Shown: positions 10,069-21,590 of the stretch, piece by piece | Position numbering within the stretch: position 1 is the first letter of the stretch | Layout of the letters: the number at the start of each line of letters is the position of its first letter | Source: Orychophragmus violaceus | Lineage: Eukaryota; Streptophyta; Magnoliopsida; Brassicales; Brassicaceae | Length of the DNA stretch: 64,000 nt | Reading direction: 5' to 3' | Assembly (NCBI GenBank): GCA_030180135.1 | Contig: CM058236.1 | Coordinates: 48,032,947-48,096,946 of the forward strand | Notes under the pieces: generated by a model | What the model saw: only the letters and a program-made list of their open reading frames with translations | What the model was told of the DNA's origin: nothing | Databases searched by the model: none | Translations under genes and position numbers: made by a program

Positions 10069-10947
10069 ATGTCTAGCACAAACCATCGTAACAATTTCTC
10101 CCTGCGATCCGTCCTTGAGAAGGACAAGTTAAATGGATCCAAATTTCTTGAATGGTATCGGAACTTGAGAATTGTTCTCAAACAGGAGAAAAAGGACTAT
10201 GTCCTTGAGAAAGTTCTCCCCAAGAAGTACCGAGCCAATGCCTGGCAGTCAGATAAGGATGCTTGGGATAAGCATTCTAATGATGCGGTGGATGTGAGTT
10301 GTCTCATGTTGGCTACCATGAACTCGGAATTGCAGAAGCAATATGAGTACGTGGAGTCGCCAATACAGATGATCACTGGCCTGAAAAGTATGTTTCAGGA
10401 GCAGGCACGAACTCAGAGATACCAGACGGTTAGATCTCTGATTGAGTGCAAGCTACCAAAGGGCGAACCAGTTAGTCCTCATGTCATTAAGATGATGGGT
10501 TATATTGATAACCTGGGGAAACTGGATTGTCCCATTAGCCAAGAGTTGGCTACTAACATCATTCTACAGTCACTGCCGTCAAGCTATGATCAATTTGTTA
10601 TGAACTATAACATGAACAACTTGACGAAGACGTTGACTGAATTGCATGGGATGCTTAAGACTGCTGAACCTAACATCAAGAAGGACACCCCAAATGTCCT
10701 TATGGTACAAAAGGGTAAAAAGTTTAAGAAACTTGGTAAGAACAAAGGTGATGGCAAGACGAGCTCGATTGTGAATCCAAGCGAGTCTGGCCATGTTCCT
10801 AAGGTTAAAACCAGTCCTTCTGAAGATGTTAAGTGTCGTTATTGTAATGGTTATGGGCATTTGAAAAGAAACTGCAATAAATTCTTGGAAGATTATGAGA
10901 AGCTGAAGAAGACGTACGAGACTTCTTCTTCAGGTATTATGTTATAG
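10069..10947 (+). CDS. gag: Copia-1 Gag (copia-type gag polypeptide)
   Basis: The frame encodes 292 residues from the MSSTN start, which matches the starts in Copia-6 and Copia-2; an in-frame ATG four codons upstream falls before the acceptor-like AG. It opens with the plant copia Gag region (LRSVLEKDKLNGSKFLEWYRNLR, then YVLEKVLP), has an UBN2-like helical middle with ILQSLPSSYDQF near residues 170-181, and a single CCHC zinc knuckle CRYCNGYGHLKRNC near residue 260. The product should form the virus-like particle in the cytoplasm and bind element RNA. It ends at a stop before the protease, so it is Gag alone. Confidence 0.85.
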   Translation: MSSTNHRNNFSLRSVLEKDKLNGSKFLEWYRNLRIVLKQEKKDYVLEKVLPKKYRANAWQSDKDAWDKHSNDAVDVSCLMLATMNSELQKQYEYVESPIQMITGLKSMFQEQARTQRYQTVRSLIECKLPKGEPVSPHVIKMMGYIDNLGKLDCPISQELATNIILQSLPSSYDQFVMNYNMNNLTKTLTELHGMLKTAEPNIKKDTPNVLMVQKGKKFKKLGKNKGDGKTSSIVNPSESGHVPKVKTSPSEDVKCRYCNGYGHLKRNCNKFLEDYEKLKKTYETSSSGIML

Positions 10948-11537
10948 AAGTAAATGTTACTTCTTATAGTCCTACTTATTGGGTATTGGATACCATCTGT
11001 GGTACTCTATTTTGTGAAAATGTGCAGGGCCTGAGCAAAAGTAGGACTATGGAGAAAGGACAAGTGGACCTATGAGTGGGAATGGAGCAAGAGTTGCTGC
11101 ATTAACCGTAGGAGTATTTCATTTGTTTTTCCTTTTATGGCATGTTTTGAACTTAAAACTGCTACTATGTACCTGCTATGAGCAGAAAGATTATTTCTAT
11201 TCCTTGTTTGGATATGGAAGGATATCAGTTTTCAAGTTAAGAATAGGTGTTATTCATTTGATTACAGTGATATATTTTATAGTAGCAATCCATTAGAGAA
11301 TGGACTTTATGTTATAAACCAGAATGTGCCTAACTATAACATTAATACCAAGAGATTCAAGTCAAATGATACGAGTCAAACTTCTCTCTAGCATTGTCGT
11401 TTTGGGCTACACAAATGAGAAATAGATTCAGAAGCTCCATAGTGATGGGCTTTGGGCTCATCTGATTGAGAATCATAATGAGTAAAGTGGATCTTGTTTA
11501 TTGAGTGAAACGACAAAGGCTCCTTTCAACAGAGGTA

Positions 11538-11590
11538 GTGTCGATCGACACAAACGGTGCGTCGGTCGATACAGGTTGCGAACGATCAAA
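11538..11590 (+). repeat. Palindrome pair inserted between protease and integrase
   Basis: Cores TCGATCGA at 11541 and TCGGTCGA at 11562 are 21 bp apart. Copia-5 (near 46450), Copia-2 (near 19600) and Copia-3 (near 29320) lack this roughly 50-bp segment at the homologous place; Copia-6 has it at about 61393-61440. Confidence 0.65.
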
Positions 11591-12429
11591 ATGAAAGGGC
11601 CAGAAGCTTATTGGGCTTTATACATACGGATGTATATGGACCGATGAGCACTAGTGCTAGAAGAAAATTTCAGTACTTCATTACCTTTACTGATATTTTC
11701 AGAAGGTACGGTTATGCCTTATTTATAAGGCATAAGTCAGAATCTTTGAAAAGTTTAAAGAGTTCCAAAATGAAGTACATAATCAATTTGGCAAAGGTAT
11801 TAAACCTCTACGATGAGATCATGGAGGTGAATACTTAGGTCAGGAATTTAGTGATCATCTGAGAGATTGTGAAAGTGTTTCACAATTCACTCCTCATGTA
11901 TCGGAATTTATTAGATATGGTTCGATCAATGATGAGTCACTTAGATCTTCCATTATCCTTCTAAGAATACGCTCTAGAAATGTCTGAGTTTACTTTAAAT
12001 AGAGTTCCATCAAAATCAGTTACAGAGATACCACATGAGATGTGGAATGTAAATGTTTCTGATTTATCCATCATGGAGATTTGGAGTTGCGAGACTTATA
12101 TAAAACGTTTAATCTCTGATAAGCTCACACCCAAATCTGATAAGTGCTACTTCATTGGTTATCCTAACAAAACCAAGGCATGTTACTTTTACAACCAGTT
12201 CGAGAACAAATTGTTTGTTGCTCGGAACTATGTTTTCTTGAGAAAGACTTTCTTTCCAAGAAGAACAGTGGGAGTAAAAGTACAACTCGAAGAAATTCGA
12301 AAATCACAGGAGACTACTCAGCCTGATGAGGAAGAGCAGCAGTTGGATCTACAAAGAGTTGTAGAACCTGCACCTGTGGTGCCTAGAGTTTATAAAGGAT
12401 CTGGTGAATGTATATTCGATATACATTTA

Positions 12430-12600
12430 AATGGCGAGTTTCTGAAGAAGTGTCGATCGACACAAAAGTTGCATCGATCGACGCAGATCGCGAACCAAAT
12501 ATTGATTTTGGTTTATGACTTAATTAACTACGGTTTAAATCTTGGTTAATTAGGTCGTGGTAAAAGTATACATATGAGATATGTGTGCGCGACTTTTACA
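12430..12600 (+). promoter_or_regulatory. Internal copy of the LTR promoter-like module
   Basis: A palindrome pair (cores at 12453 and 12474) is followed by an AT-rich stretch with GGTTTAA and TTGGTTAATT phrases and an inverted repeat at 12561-12598 around TATACATATGAG. The order and phrases match the U3 module of the same element's LTR at 8484-8606. The homologous position in Copia-2, -3 and -5 is empty. Promoter activity is speculation. Confidence 0.5.
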
Positions 12601-13660
12601 GAAAACTGAAGCTCGCAGATCCGAAAGGATCCGTCACGAACTCGAGAAATATGGATTTCTCGTAACCAATTGCCGTGATCTACTGATCATTGAAAGTGAC
12701 GGGCCTGCGAATTTTGAAGAAGCAATGATGGGCCTTGACTCCGAAAGTGGCTAAAAGCCGCTGAATCCGAAATGGGATCCATGTCACAGAACCAAGTATG
12801 ACTTGGGTTGATTTATCCGATGGTGTAAAAACCATTGTGAGTAAATGGATTTTCAAGAAGAAAAGTTGACATGGATGGTTGTATTCAGATGTATAAAGCT
12901 AGGTTGGTGGCAAAAGGTTTCAAGTAAATTCATGGAATTGACTGTGAAGAAACCTAATCCCAGACACCGTGCTTATGTCCATTCGGATTTTCCTAGCAAC
13001 CGCCACTCATAATGGTTATGAGATCTGGCAGATGGATGTGAAAACAGTTTTCCTTAATGGAATTCTGAAAAGGATGTGTACCTAACACAACCTGAAGTTT
13101 TCATTGATCCTAGTGAAGCTAGGAAGATATGCAAGCTTCATCGATCCATTTATGGATTAAAGCAAGCATCTCGGAGTTGGAATCTTCGTTTTGATGAAGT
13201 AGTCAAAAGGTTTGACTTCTTCAGGAACGAAGAGGAACCATGTGTTTACAAGATGACTAGTGGGAGCGCAGTTGCATTTCTAGTATTGTATGTTGATAAC
13301 ATACTACTTCTCGGAAATGAAGTTCCATTGTTTCAGTCTGTTAAGACTTGATTCGAAAGTTGTTTTTCGATAAAATTATGGGAGAAACCGTATACATTCT
13401 TGGAATAAGAATCTATAGAGATAGATTGGATAAGATAATTGGATTGTGTCAAGATACTTATAGTGATAAGGCCTTGCACATGTCCAATATGCAGGATTCC
13501 AAGAAGGGCTTCGTGCAAATGACTCTTGGTATTACTCTTAGCAAGACGCAGTGTCTTTCGACACACGCTGAGCAAGGGCGAATGAGGGTCAGGCTACTGC
13601 TAAAGGCATTAGATGTCTTAAGATGTGATCTTAATTTTAGTGGGAGTCATTGTTATTAAT

Positions 13661-14442
13661 TTTAGTTATGATATGATGTTCATATAAACATAATTTGATT
13701 ATGTTATTGAAATCTGACATCTGTATTATTTAATAATGGTTATTAAATAATAGTCCCAAAGTAATTTATGACATTTTATAGGTCATCAAGTATGTGACTT
13801 GATCATGAAACCCTATAGATAATAAATGACATAAATTATGTTGGTCCCTGGTCGAGGTTGTTAAAGTGGGACATTAACAACCGCGTGAGACTAGTATGTG
13901 AGGTGACTGATGACTAAGTTTCATGGAGTCATTAATAAGAGTATTAAAGTCAATCACATAGATATGTGTTGGAGAACGCAGGATCGGACATGACCCACTG
14001 ATGAGAACTCTACGGGATAGTTATATAAGTGTCATGAGAGTTTTCATTACGACTATAGAGTATAGTCCTTAGACCTGAGTTCATCATGTTTTCTTACATG
14101 TGAATTGGTCCGCTTTAACCTTGTCAAACGTCAGCCGTAACTGGTGACTATAAAGGCATTGATTGGGCGTATCATGAAGCGTGTGAAGAGACATGGATGG
14201 AACAAGATGGGATTTGTCCCTCCTATATAACAGGAGATAAATATCTCAGGGCCCATCGAAGATTTGATACTGATAAATGTGTGGCCACACTCAAACGAGG
14301 TGATTGTCAGTCGTTTGTCTTGTCAGTATAAATCGGAGTTCGATGAACATGATCTTGGCTAAATAAGGGTGACACAGATCTTGCCTTATGCCAGATCGAG
14401 ATATAGTGACAAAGGGATTAAAGGAATAGATGATTCCAGTAC
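13661..14442 (+). other. Copia-1 3' noncoding region
   Basis: This 780-bp stretch contains no supported gene. It is homologous to the region before the 3' LTR in Copia-2, Copia-3, Copia-5 and Copia-6, including a shared 'GACTATAGAGTATAGTCCTTAG' block (an inverted repeat around GACTATAGAGTATAGTC), so it is a conserved noncoding part of these elements. Confidence 0.6.
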
Positions 14443-14452
14443 AAGTGGGAGA
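14443..14452 (+). other. Copia-1 polypurine tract
   Basis: AAGTGGGAGA lies directly before the 3' LTR and is repeated at the same place in all copia elements of the window. Confidence 0.85.
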
Positions 14453-14453
14453 T

Positions 14454-15134
14454 TGTTGGGAATGTCCTGAAATCTATTGTACTTGCTCTAAGTGAAAGTC
14501 GTATAGTCGAGATGAGACAATCACATAACACTAGGTAGTCATAACGCTTTGCTAGAAGCCACTTATGATCAATGAGTTGAGAACTCATTGCTAGTGTTAT
14601 ATGATCCTACAGGGTCACACACCTAAGCAAACTGGGCGTCAAAGACGAGGTTGATCATTAATGTAATGATCCACTGAATGCATATTTGATATGCATTCGA
14701 TATCAATATTCTGTGGCAGTGTCGATCGATGCAGATAGTGCATCGATCGATGCAACTCGCGGATTAATCAGATTAATTCGGTTTAATCGTTGGTTAATTC
14801 CGTTATGGTTTAAGTCGACATATATAAGATATATGGTCGACCTAAACTGATTTCTAACATAATTCACAGCCACCAAAACTTGAATAGAAACCTCTGAAGA
14901 GATTGGATCTCTACAGGCACTAGCATCCCTCCTGTCCAGTTTGTTTGCGTGTGGATACCAGCAGAGGCGCAGCATTTGAGGCGCTCTAGATCTCGATTAT
15001 CTGCAAATCTTCCGCTGCTAATCACCAGGTAATTCTGAGATCCCATAGATTCAATTACATGAACCTTAGATCCTAGGCTCGGAATTCAGACTAGGGTTGC
15101 CTAATTGGATTAGGAACTGCTAGAAATTCCTTCA
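14454..15134 (+). repeat. Copia-1 3' LTR
   Basis: It is 681 bp and nearly identical to 8219-8899, with about ten differences by eye. It is followed by the target duplication AAACA at 15135-15139. A palindrome pair lies near 14722/14743. Confidence 0.92.
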
Positions 15135-15139
15135 AAACA

Positions 15140-16099
15140 AGGTGTGGACGGCTACTCCCCTAACCAACTCTGATCCTATAAATTTTTCTAACCAAAATAT
15201 ATAATCACATACCGGCAACCGGTTTAGCTACTTCATGATCTCCGAAGACGTACACCTGAAGTCCTCATGCTTTCCCCCTCACTGGTGGAATTGGTGGCAG
15301 TAATGGCAACAGTCCGATTGCTGCTCCCGCCCTGATTTTCCTGCAATTTGGGGATAAATGTCCAAGTCTCCTAAAATTATAGCACCTAAGCAGCAACAAG
15401 TTATTACACGTTGGTTGTACTGCTTTTCCTTGCTGCCAGAGCGGACAATTGCTCATAAGGTGACCTAGCTGGTTGCACTGGTAATATATCTTACCCCAAC
15501 AATCCCCGATATGCTTACTACCACACTTCCCATACACGTGATGCAACGACACGGATAGAATATGATTCTAGTTTCCCACGTCCTCTTCATGCCCCTGTTA
15601 TGCGCAATATTTTCCTTCTTGACCTCTTCCTCCAACCCAATCTATGCCTCATATGCCTTCGTAATCAAGTCATGGATGTTGTAGTAGTCCCTCAAGCTAC
15701 AACGATTCTTGATTTCAATCCTCATTCCCTTGAGGAATCAGCACATCAACTCCTGCTCACTCAGGTATATGCATGCAAACCTCCTGAGACAATTGAACTC
15801 GCCTCGACAATTCCTTACAATCTTGCTCCCTTGACGAAGGTCCTGGAATTTGCTTTCCACCTTGTCATGGATTCCAGCAAAAAAAAAAAAAAAATACATT
15901 TTGGTGAAGGCTTCTTAGAAATCCGCCCAAGTCAGCTCATAACGCCCTTCCACTCTCTCCAGTACTCCTTCCTACCTTACCAAAATGTCATCCTACACGT
16001 AATGTACCTCCAGATCCTTATGGAACTCCACCGGATACCTGGTTGCATCTATGTTCTTCTCCAACGTTTTCCTCCAGTTGTCCACAACGATGACATTTT
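15140..16099 (-). pseudogene. Ty3/gypsy gag remnant (core and zinc knuckles)
   Basis: Minus-strand translation gives a gypsy gag core near 15900-16090 (a DNWRKTLEKNIDATRYP-like stretch) and degenerate zinc knuckles at 15265-15552 (CNQLGHLMSNC and RRLGHLSPNC). It belongs to the same element as the pol at 6836-8213: when Copia-1 and one AAACA copy are removed, gag runs straight into the retropepsin motif. Stops break the frame. A 14-base A run at about 15880-15893 lies inside it. Confidence 0.7.
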
Positions 16100-16789
16100 T
16101 GTTGGGAATGTCCTGAAATCTACCGTACTATCTCTAGAAAGTATGATAAATGTCGAGATCAGACATAAGTCATAAATACTGGGTGATCATGATGACTTGC
16201 TAGAGTCCGCTCTTGATCTATAAGTTTAGGACTTATTACCAGTATTGTATGATCCCAAAGGGTCACACACCATAGCTAACGGGAAAGTTAACATGGAATG
16301 AATACGGTAAGATGCAAGGCATTTACTGTATTTGTGCAGAGAGTTGGGCCGTTAGTTTAATCACTTGGGCCCATATCGAGACAAATGACTTGTGTCGATC
16401 GACACAAGTGTATGTGTCGGTCGACACAGTTGCGAAACCGAGACATCGGTTTAGGTTTATGACAGAGTCGATATTTATATGAGTCGTCTTATAATTTCGA
16501 CTCTAACAGTCTGCGACCTAAAACCTGAGCCGTCTCTCTTCTCTCTCTGATCAATCCATTGCTTTGGTCTAGCAACCATCCCGGCTTGTAAGAGTGTGGA
16601 TACTGAAGGAGGAACAGGCATCTGATCTGTTCTAGCTGATCTCATCATTACCATCCATCAATCCGCTGCAATCTGAAAGGTAATGATCAGGTTTGGTTTT
16701 GTGATTCGTTCTGCAAGAACCTAGATCTGAGTTATATGTGCTAGGTTGCAATCTGTTAATTGAACCATGAACACACATATAATCCTACA
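16100..16789 (+). repeat. Copia-2 5' LTR
   Basis: The 690-bp LTR runs from TGTTGGGAATGTCC to ATCCTACA. Palindrome cores lie at 16395 and 16417 (22 bp), a TATTTATATGA TATA-like box lies in an inverted repeat at 16464-16505, and a donor-like AAAG|GTAATG at 16679/16680. Confidence 0.9.
16392..16505 (+). promoter_or_regulatory. Copia-2 LTR promoter module
   Basis: The palindrome pair (GATC core first, GGTC core second) is followed about 50 bp later by an AT-rich TATA region flanked by inverted AGAGTCGA and TCGACTCT. The 3' LTR repeats it at about 22751-22864. The sequence differs from the Copia-1 module but the layout is the same. Confidence 0.6.
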
Positions 16790-16790
16790 G

Positions 16791-16802
16791 TGGTATCAGA
16801 GC
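16791..16802 (+). other. Primer-binding site, initiator tRNA-Met
   Basis: TGGTATCAGAGC follows the LTR end after one base. Confidence 0.92.
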
Positions 16803-18179
16803 CAGGTTATTGGTTTTTGCTTTATGAATCTGATTTAGGTTGTTCTTACTGTTTAAAATCGAATTTGGTTAAGAAATTTGATCAGAAAACATGAAAACCT
16901 AAGAATTAGATCGCATCAATCCGATTGAAAGCCATTGGTGTGCGATCTGGTCGCCCGTGTCGATCGACGAGGGAGCGAGGTATCGGTCGATATCGATCGA
17001 TCCGATTGACATCTCGCGGTCCTGATGACCCGATTGACCCGAGCTGATACTCGCTAGTATCGATCGACATGAAAGACTCATATCGATCGATACGAAGGCG
17101 ATGCAGATGATCCGCGAGTAGCCAATCGGTTCAGCCGAGCTTCGTGGTTCATCTTTCCCTAAACCGAGACAATGAACCGATCAATCCGATTGTGGTTCAT
17201 TGTCTACTTTAGCCAGAACCGCAAGTTAGGTCAAAATTGGCTAAAACACAAGGTGTTTCTTCCCGGTTTTGGACTTAACTGAACCGATCCAATTTAATTG
17301 GTGGTTCAAGCGGTTAACCCAAATCGCGGTTTGCTGGAAATAATTTTATTTCTGGTTAAACCGGATTGAAATTCATAAAATTGAATTTTAACCTAAACCG
17401 AAGGCTGGTCTAAGTTTGATTTGGTTGGACCAAATAATTTAGAGCTGGTCTGGTTTAGTAAATAACTGATGGTTTTGATAGTTAATTTGGTCTTGGACCA
17501 GAATTAATAAACCGGATCGGTTATGTCAAATTATTGGGCCAATTGGAATTCTGTGGTCTCGGGCCAAGAATTGGGCCTATAATTTGTGACCCAACCGAAA
17601 ACTTTAATAAGTTACTAAATTTAGAAAGTTTCTAAAATAAGAAAGTTTCCCAAAATAGTAATCTTCTATTTTTGGAAATAAAACTTAAAATCCTCAAAAA
17701 CAATATCAAGCTTGGATGTCTTTCCAATCTTGTCAGCTACTTAACGCTTATTTGATTACAGACATGGCTTACAGTGTGAGGTGTCTGTTTTCGCGTAAGT
17801 AAAGTAGTATATAGTCACTGATTTCATTGGGAGTCCCAGATTTCAGTGATTATTTGGCTGTAAGAGATTGGTTTCCTTGACTGGGCCATCGGGAGTCCCG
17901 GGCCTTGAGACATCTGGTGAATTTGGGCCTCGGGTCCAATTCACAACCGAGAGTTATTGGTTATAACTAGCTGTGTGTATGCTTACCAAGTAAAGCTAAT
18001 TCCGGGTGACGGCCAGTGGCCCACTTTGGATTTAGCTGAACATGGGTCTCGGAATCATTGCATTCTTATGAGGTTAAACAAAGAAATTTTGAATGCAATG
18101 CGAGTTTTCTTATAAGTTGTTAAGATTACTCTTTTATGAACTTAATAACTAAAACTCTATTTATCTCTAAATTTCAGCT
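16803..18179 (+). other. Copia-2 leader
   Basis: No ORF is supported. Palindromes lie near 16957-17005 and at 17060/17082. The rest is AACCGG-rich, followed by 'GTTACTGGCC' and 'GGGTGACGGCCAGTGG' phrases shared with the other leaders. A putative intron would run from 16680 to the TTTCAG at 18172-18177, just before the gag ATG. Confidence 0.5.
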
Positions 18180-19199
18180 ATGACAAGCACAAACAATCAA
18201 AACACTTTCTCGATCCGGTCTGTCCTTGAGATGGACAAACTGAACGGATCAAATTTCTTGACTTGGTCACGGAACCTGAGGCTAGTCCTCAGGCATGAGA
18301 GAAAGGACTATGTCCTTGAGAAAGCTCTCCCCGAGAGGATCGGATCCAAAGCCAGTCATGCAGTATATAATGCTTGGAATAAGCATTATAATGATGCGGT
18401 AGATGTGCGTGGTCTGATATTGGCTACCATGGAATCAGATTTGCGGAAGCAATATGAGAACATGGAGTCGCCAATAGAGATGATCAGCAGCCTGAAATTG
18501 AAATTTCAGGAGCAGGTAAGAGTGGAGAGATACCAGTTGGTTAAATCTCTCACTAGCTGCAAGCTACCGATGGATCATCCAGTAAGTCCTCATATCAGTA
18601 AAATGATGGGTTACATTGATAACCTGAGGAAACTGGATTATCCAGTTAGCCAAGAATTGGCAACTGATATCATTCTGCAGTCACTGCCGTCAAGCTATGA
18701 TAAGTTCGTAAGGGACTATATCAAGAAAGGCTTAACGAAGACGTTGACTGAACTGCATGATATGCTCAAGACAGTTGAGCCAAACGTGAAGAGTACCCTG
18801 TACAATCTCATGAATGAGAAGGGTAGGTTTACTAAACCTAATGCTGACAAGGGTGAAGACAAAGTTGTCCAGATTTTGAATCATGGCAAGCGTGTGTCTT
18901 CTGAGCCCGAGTCAGATACCTCTTACGTTGGTAAGTGTTGCTACTGTAATGAGACTGGGCATTGGAAAAGAGATTGCATTAAATTCATGGAAGATTATGA
19001 GGAGTTGAAGTCGATGTATGAGACTACTTCCTCAGGTATTCATGTTATTACTTCAAGTTATACCTTAAAGGTATTGGATACTGGTTGTGGCACTGATATT
19101 TGTTATAATATGCAGAGCCTGAGCAACAGTAGAACGTTGAAGGAAGGGCAAGTGAAACTGCGTGTCTGGAAGGAGCTTGGGATGCTGCCTCAGCCGTAG
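18180..19199 (+). CDS. gag: Copia-2 Gag with protease start
   Basis: The 339-residue frame starts MTSTNNQ and has the copia Gag fold signature (IRSVLEMDKLNGSNF, YVLEKALP, ILQSLPSSYDKF), a CCHC knuckle CCYCNETGHWKRDC near residue 260, and then the first part of the aspartic protease with LDTGCGTDIC near residue 300. It stops about 35 residues after the DTG motif, so the protease is truncated. It probably binds RNA and assembles particles like the other Gags here. The acceptor-like TTTCAG two bases upstream supports this start. Confidence 0.85.
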   Translation: MTSTNNQNTFSIRSVLEMDKLNGSNFLTWSRNLRLVLRHERKDYVLEKALPERIGSKASHAVYNAWNKHYNDAVDVRGLILATMESDLRKQYENMESPIEMISSLKLKFQEQVRVERYQLVKSLTSCKLPMDHPVSPHISKMMGYIDNLRKLDYPVSQELATDIILQSLPSSYDKFVRDYIKKGLTKTLTELHDMLKTVEPNVKSTLYNLMNEKGRFTKPNADKGEDKVVQILNHGKRVSSEPESDTSYVGKCCYCNETGHWKRDCIKFMEDYEELKSMYETTSSGIHVITSSYTLKVLDTGCGTDICYNMQSLSNSRTLKEGQVKLRVWKELGMLPQP

Positions 19200-21590
19200 G
19201 GTTTTCACTTGTAGATGCCTTTGAGGCTTGGTTTTATTAAGTAATTGCTACAATGTACCTGCTTTAAGCAGAGTTGTCTTTCATTTTCTTGTAAGAATTT
19301 GAATGTTTTTCGTTTTGATAAAAGACAAGTTTTGTTCTTTTGATCTTAATGAAATGATAATTGTAGCACCCTATTCAAGGAATGGGTTTTATATATTAAA
19401 CCAAAGAGTGCCTAAATGTAACATAAATACCGAATTGGTTTAAATCTGATGAATTAAACCTGATTTTTCTTGGCATAAATGTTTTGGTCAAAGAGTAAGT
19501 CGGATTCAGAAACCCCATAGTTATGGACTTTTGGGCTCATTTGAATGGATATCTTATGAGACTTGAATTCTGCTTACTGGACCAAAAGACAAAGGGCCCA
19601 TCTTAGCCGAGCTAGAGAAAGGCCCAAAGGCTTATTGGAGATTGAACATACTCATGTATGTGGTCCGATGAGCAGTAATGCCAGAGAAAATTTCCTGTAC
19701 TTCATTGTCTCTACTGATTACTTCAGTGAGTGTGACTGTGTTCATTTGATGAGACACAAGTCGGAATTCTTTGACATGGTCGAAAGAGTTCCAGAATGAA
19801 GTATAGAATCTGAATGACAGAAGTATTAAGACTCTGGATTAGATCACGAGTGAGAATACTTAAGTCATTGATTGTGTGATCATCTGAATGAGTGTGAAGT
19901 CGTTTCACAGCTCATTTCTCCTGAAAACCTAGAGGTGTTTCTGTGAGAATGAATCAGATCTTATAAGAAATGATTAAAGATGAGTCACACGAATCTTCCA
20001 TGATATTCTCTAAAATAGCGCTCAAGAAATATCTAAGTTTACGCTGAAATAGTTCCACCAATATCAGTTGAAAGACACCACGTAAATGTGGATTGGAATC
20101 GATCCAAATTCGTCTTTACTGAGTATTTGTAGTTGTGCTACTTCGCTGGTTGTCCTAGGGAAACCAAGGCTTGTTACTTTTACGTCCATTCTGTTTTCTA
20201 AGAAGGGAAGTTACTTTCCAAGAAGAACAGTGGGAGTAAAAGTATAACTCGAAGAAATTCGAGAAATACAGGAGACTGCTCAACCTGTTGAGGGAGAGCA
20301 ACGGATGGATTTACAGATTTCTGTAGAATCTACACCTGTAGAGCCTGAAGTTCGCAGATAAAAATGAATCAGTCACTAATCCGAGAGTGATTTCTCGTCA
20401 TTAGTTGAACCTGATGATCATTGAAAGTTCGCATGATCTGATGATCATTGAAAGCGACGAACCTGCGAAATTCAAAGAAGCGAAAGTAAGCCCGGACTCC
20501 GAAAAATTACACTGTGTGTAAGTTAGCTTCATCGATCCATTCATGGATGGAAGCAAACATATCGGAGTTGGAATCTTCGTTCTGTTAAAGTAGTCAAGGT
20601 TTTGACTTGAACAGGAACGAAGTGGAACTATGCGTTTACTAAAAGATAAGTGGGAGCAATATTGCATTTCTCATAGTGTATGTCGATGACATACTGATTC
20701 TCGAATATAACGTCCCAATGCTGCAGTCGGTAAAGGACTGGTTTGGGAGTTGGTTTTATGGTTGACATGGGTAAAGCCACGTAGTTCTTGGATTTTGGAT
20801 CTAAAGATAGAGATCCAAAAGAGCTGGTAGGACAAAGTCAGGATTCTTAAATTGACAAAGTCCTACACGTAATCAGCAATCCAAGAAGGGTTTTATGCCA
20901 ATGTCACATGGCAATTCATTAAGCAAGATACAGTGTCCTGCGATATCTGCTGAGCTTGAATGCATGGATAGGATTCCATATGCGACGGCAATTGGATCTA
21001 TCATGTATGCCATGATACATACTTGTTTTGATGTTGCTTTAATGCTAAGCAAGACAAGTAAAGACCAGTCAAATCCAGCAAAGAATCACTGGATTGCCGT
21101 AAAGAATATTCTGAAGTATTTGAGGAATACTTAGGATAAGTTCTTGATTTACGGAGAAAGTGAGGTGCTACAAGTCGATAGAGTCTGAAAGGCAAGTTTC
21201 CAATAGACAAAGATAATTCCTGGTCACAGTCCGGCTATATCTTGTGTCTAACTGGCGGTGCAAGGCACTGTTGCTGACTCCATGACTTAAGCTGAACATT
21301 TCGCAGCTTGAGAAGCGGCGAAAGAGGTTGTTTGGATAGAAGAGTTCATCACTGAACTTGATGTGATTCACAGCATAGATGAGGCTAGCTGCACATCAGA
21401 GGTCCAAACACCTTGAGGATAGGTATAACCTATTCCTTGAGATAAATGACAGAGGTGTTAAGTAGATAAGCAAGTTTCATCGAATGAGAACGTTGCTAAT
21501 CTATTAACGAAGCCACTCCTTATGCCTAAGCACGAGTCGCGGACTGTAGCTGTAGGATGAGTGAAATTAAGATGTAGTCTTAATTTCAGT
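19200..21590 (+). pseudogene. Copia-2 pol remnant (IN, RT, RNase H)
   Basis: Integrase core pieces lie at about 19600-19790 (VCGPMSSNAREN). An integrase C-terminal/linker piece is at 20090-20300. An RT piece is at 20520-20760 with YVDD intact at 20679-20690, though out of a continuous frame. The RT-RNase H connection is at 20895-21134 (IPYATAIGSIMYAM, ILKYLRNT), and RNase H follows to about 21560. Much of RT is deleted between integrase and 20520. Unlike Copia-1 and -6, the RNase H region is retained. Confidence 0.75.

Larger units (their letters stand above)
10948..13660 (+). pseudogene. Copia-1 pol remnant (PR, IN, RT)
   Basis: Pieces follow the copia order. A protease relic near 10980 has DTIC in place of DTG. 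An integrase core piece at 11595-11840 reads IHTDVYGPMSTSARR. An integrase C-terminal piece lies at 11980-12300 (LNRVPSKSV, SDKCYFIGYP). RT is at 12990-13350, with IYGLKQASRSW and YVDN in place of YVDD at 13289-13300. RNase H is missing: the reading goes from the STHAEQGRM region directly to the element's 3' end near 13590. Many stops and frameshifts separate the pieces. Two extra segments carrying palindrome pairs sit at 11538-11590 and 12430-12600. Confidence 0.8.
8219..15134 (+). mobile_element. Copia-1, complete Ty1/copia element
   Basis: Both LTRs (681 bp each), the PBS, the polypurine tract and a perfect 5-bp target duplication are present: AAACA at 8214-8218 and 15135-15139. The LTRs differ at about ten sites by eye, so the insertion is fairly young. 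Gag is open; the rest of the polyprotein is a relic. It landed in the gypsy retropepsin gene just upstream of the catalytic codon. Copia-6 at 58155 is the same subfamily. Confidence 0.92.
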
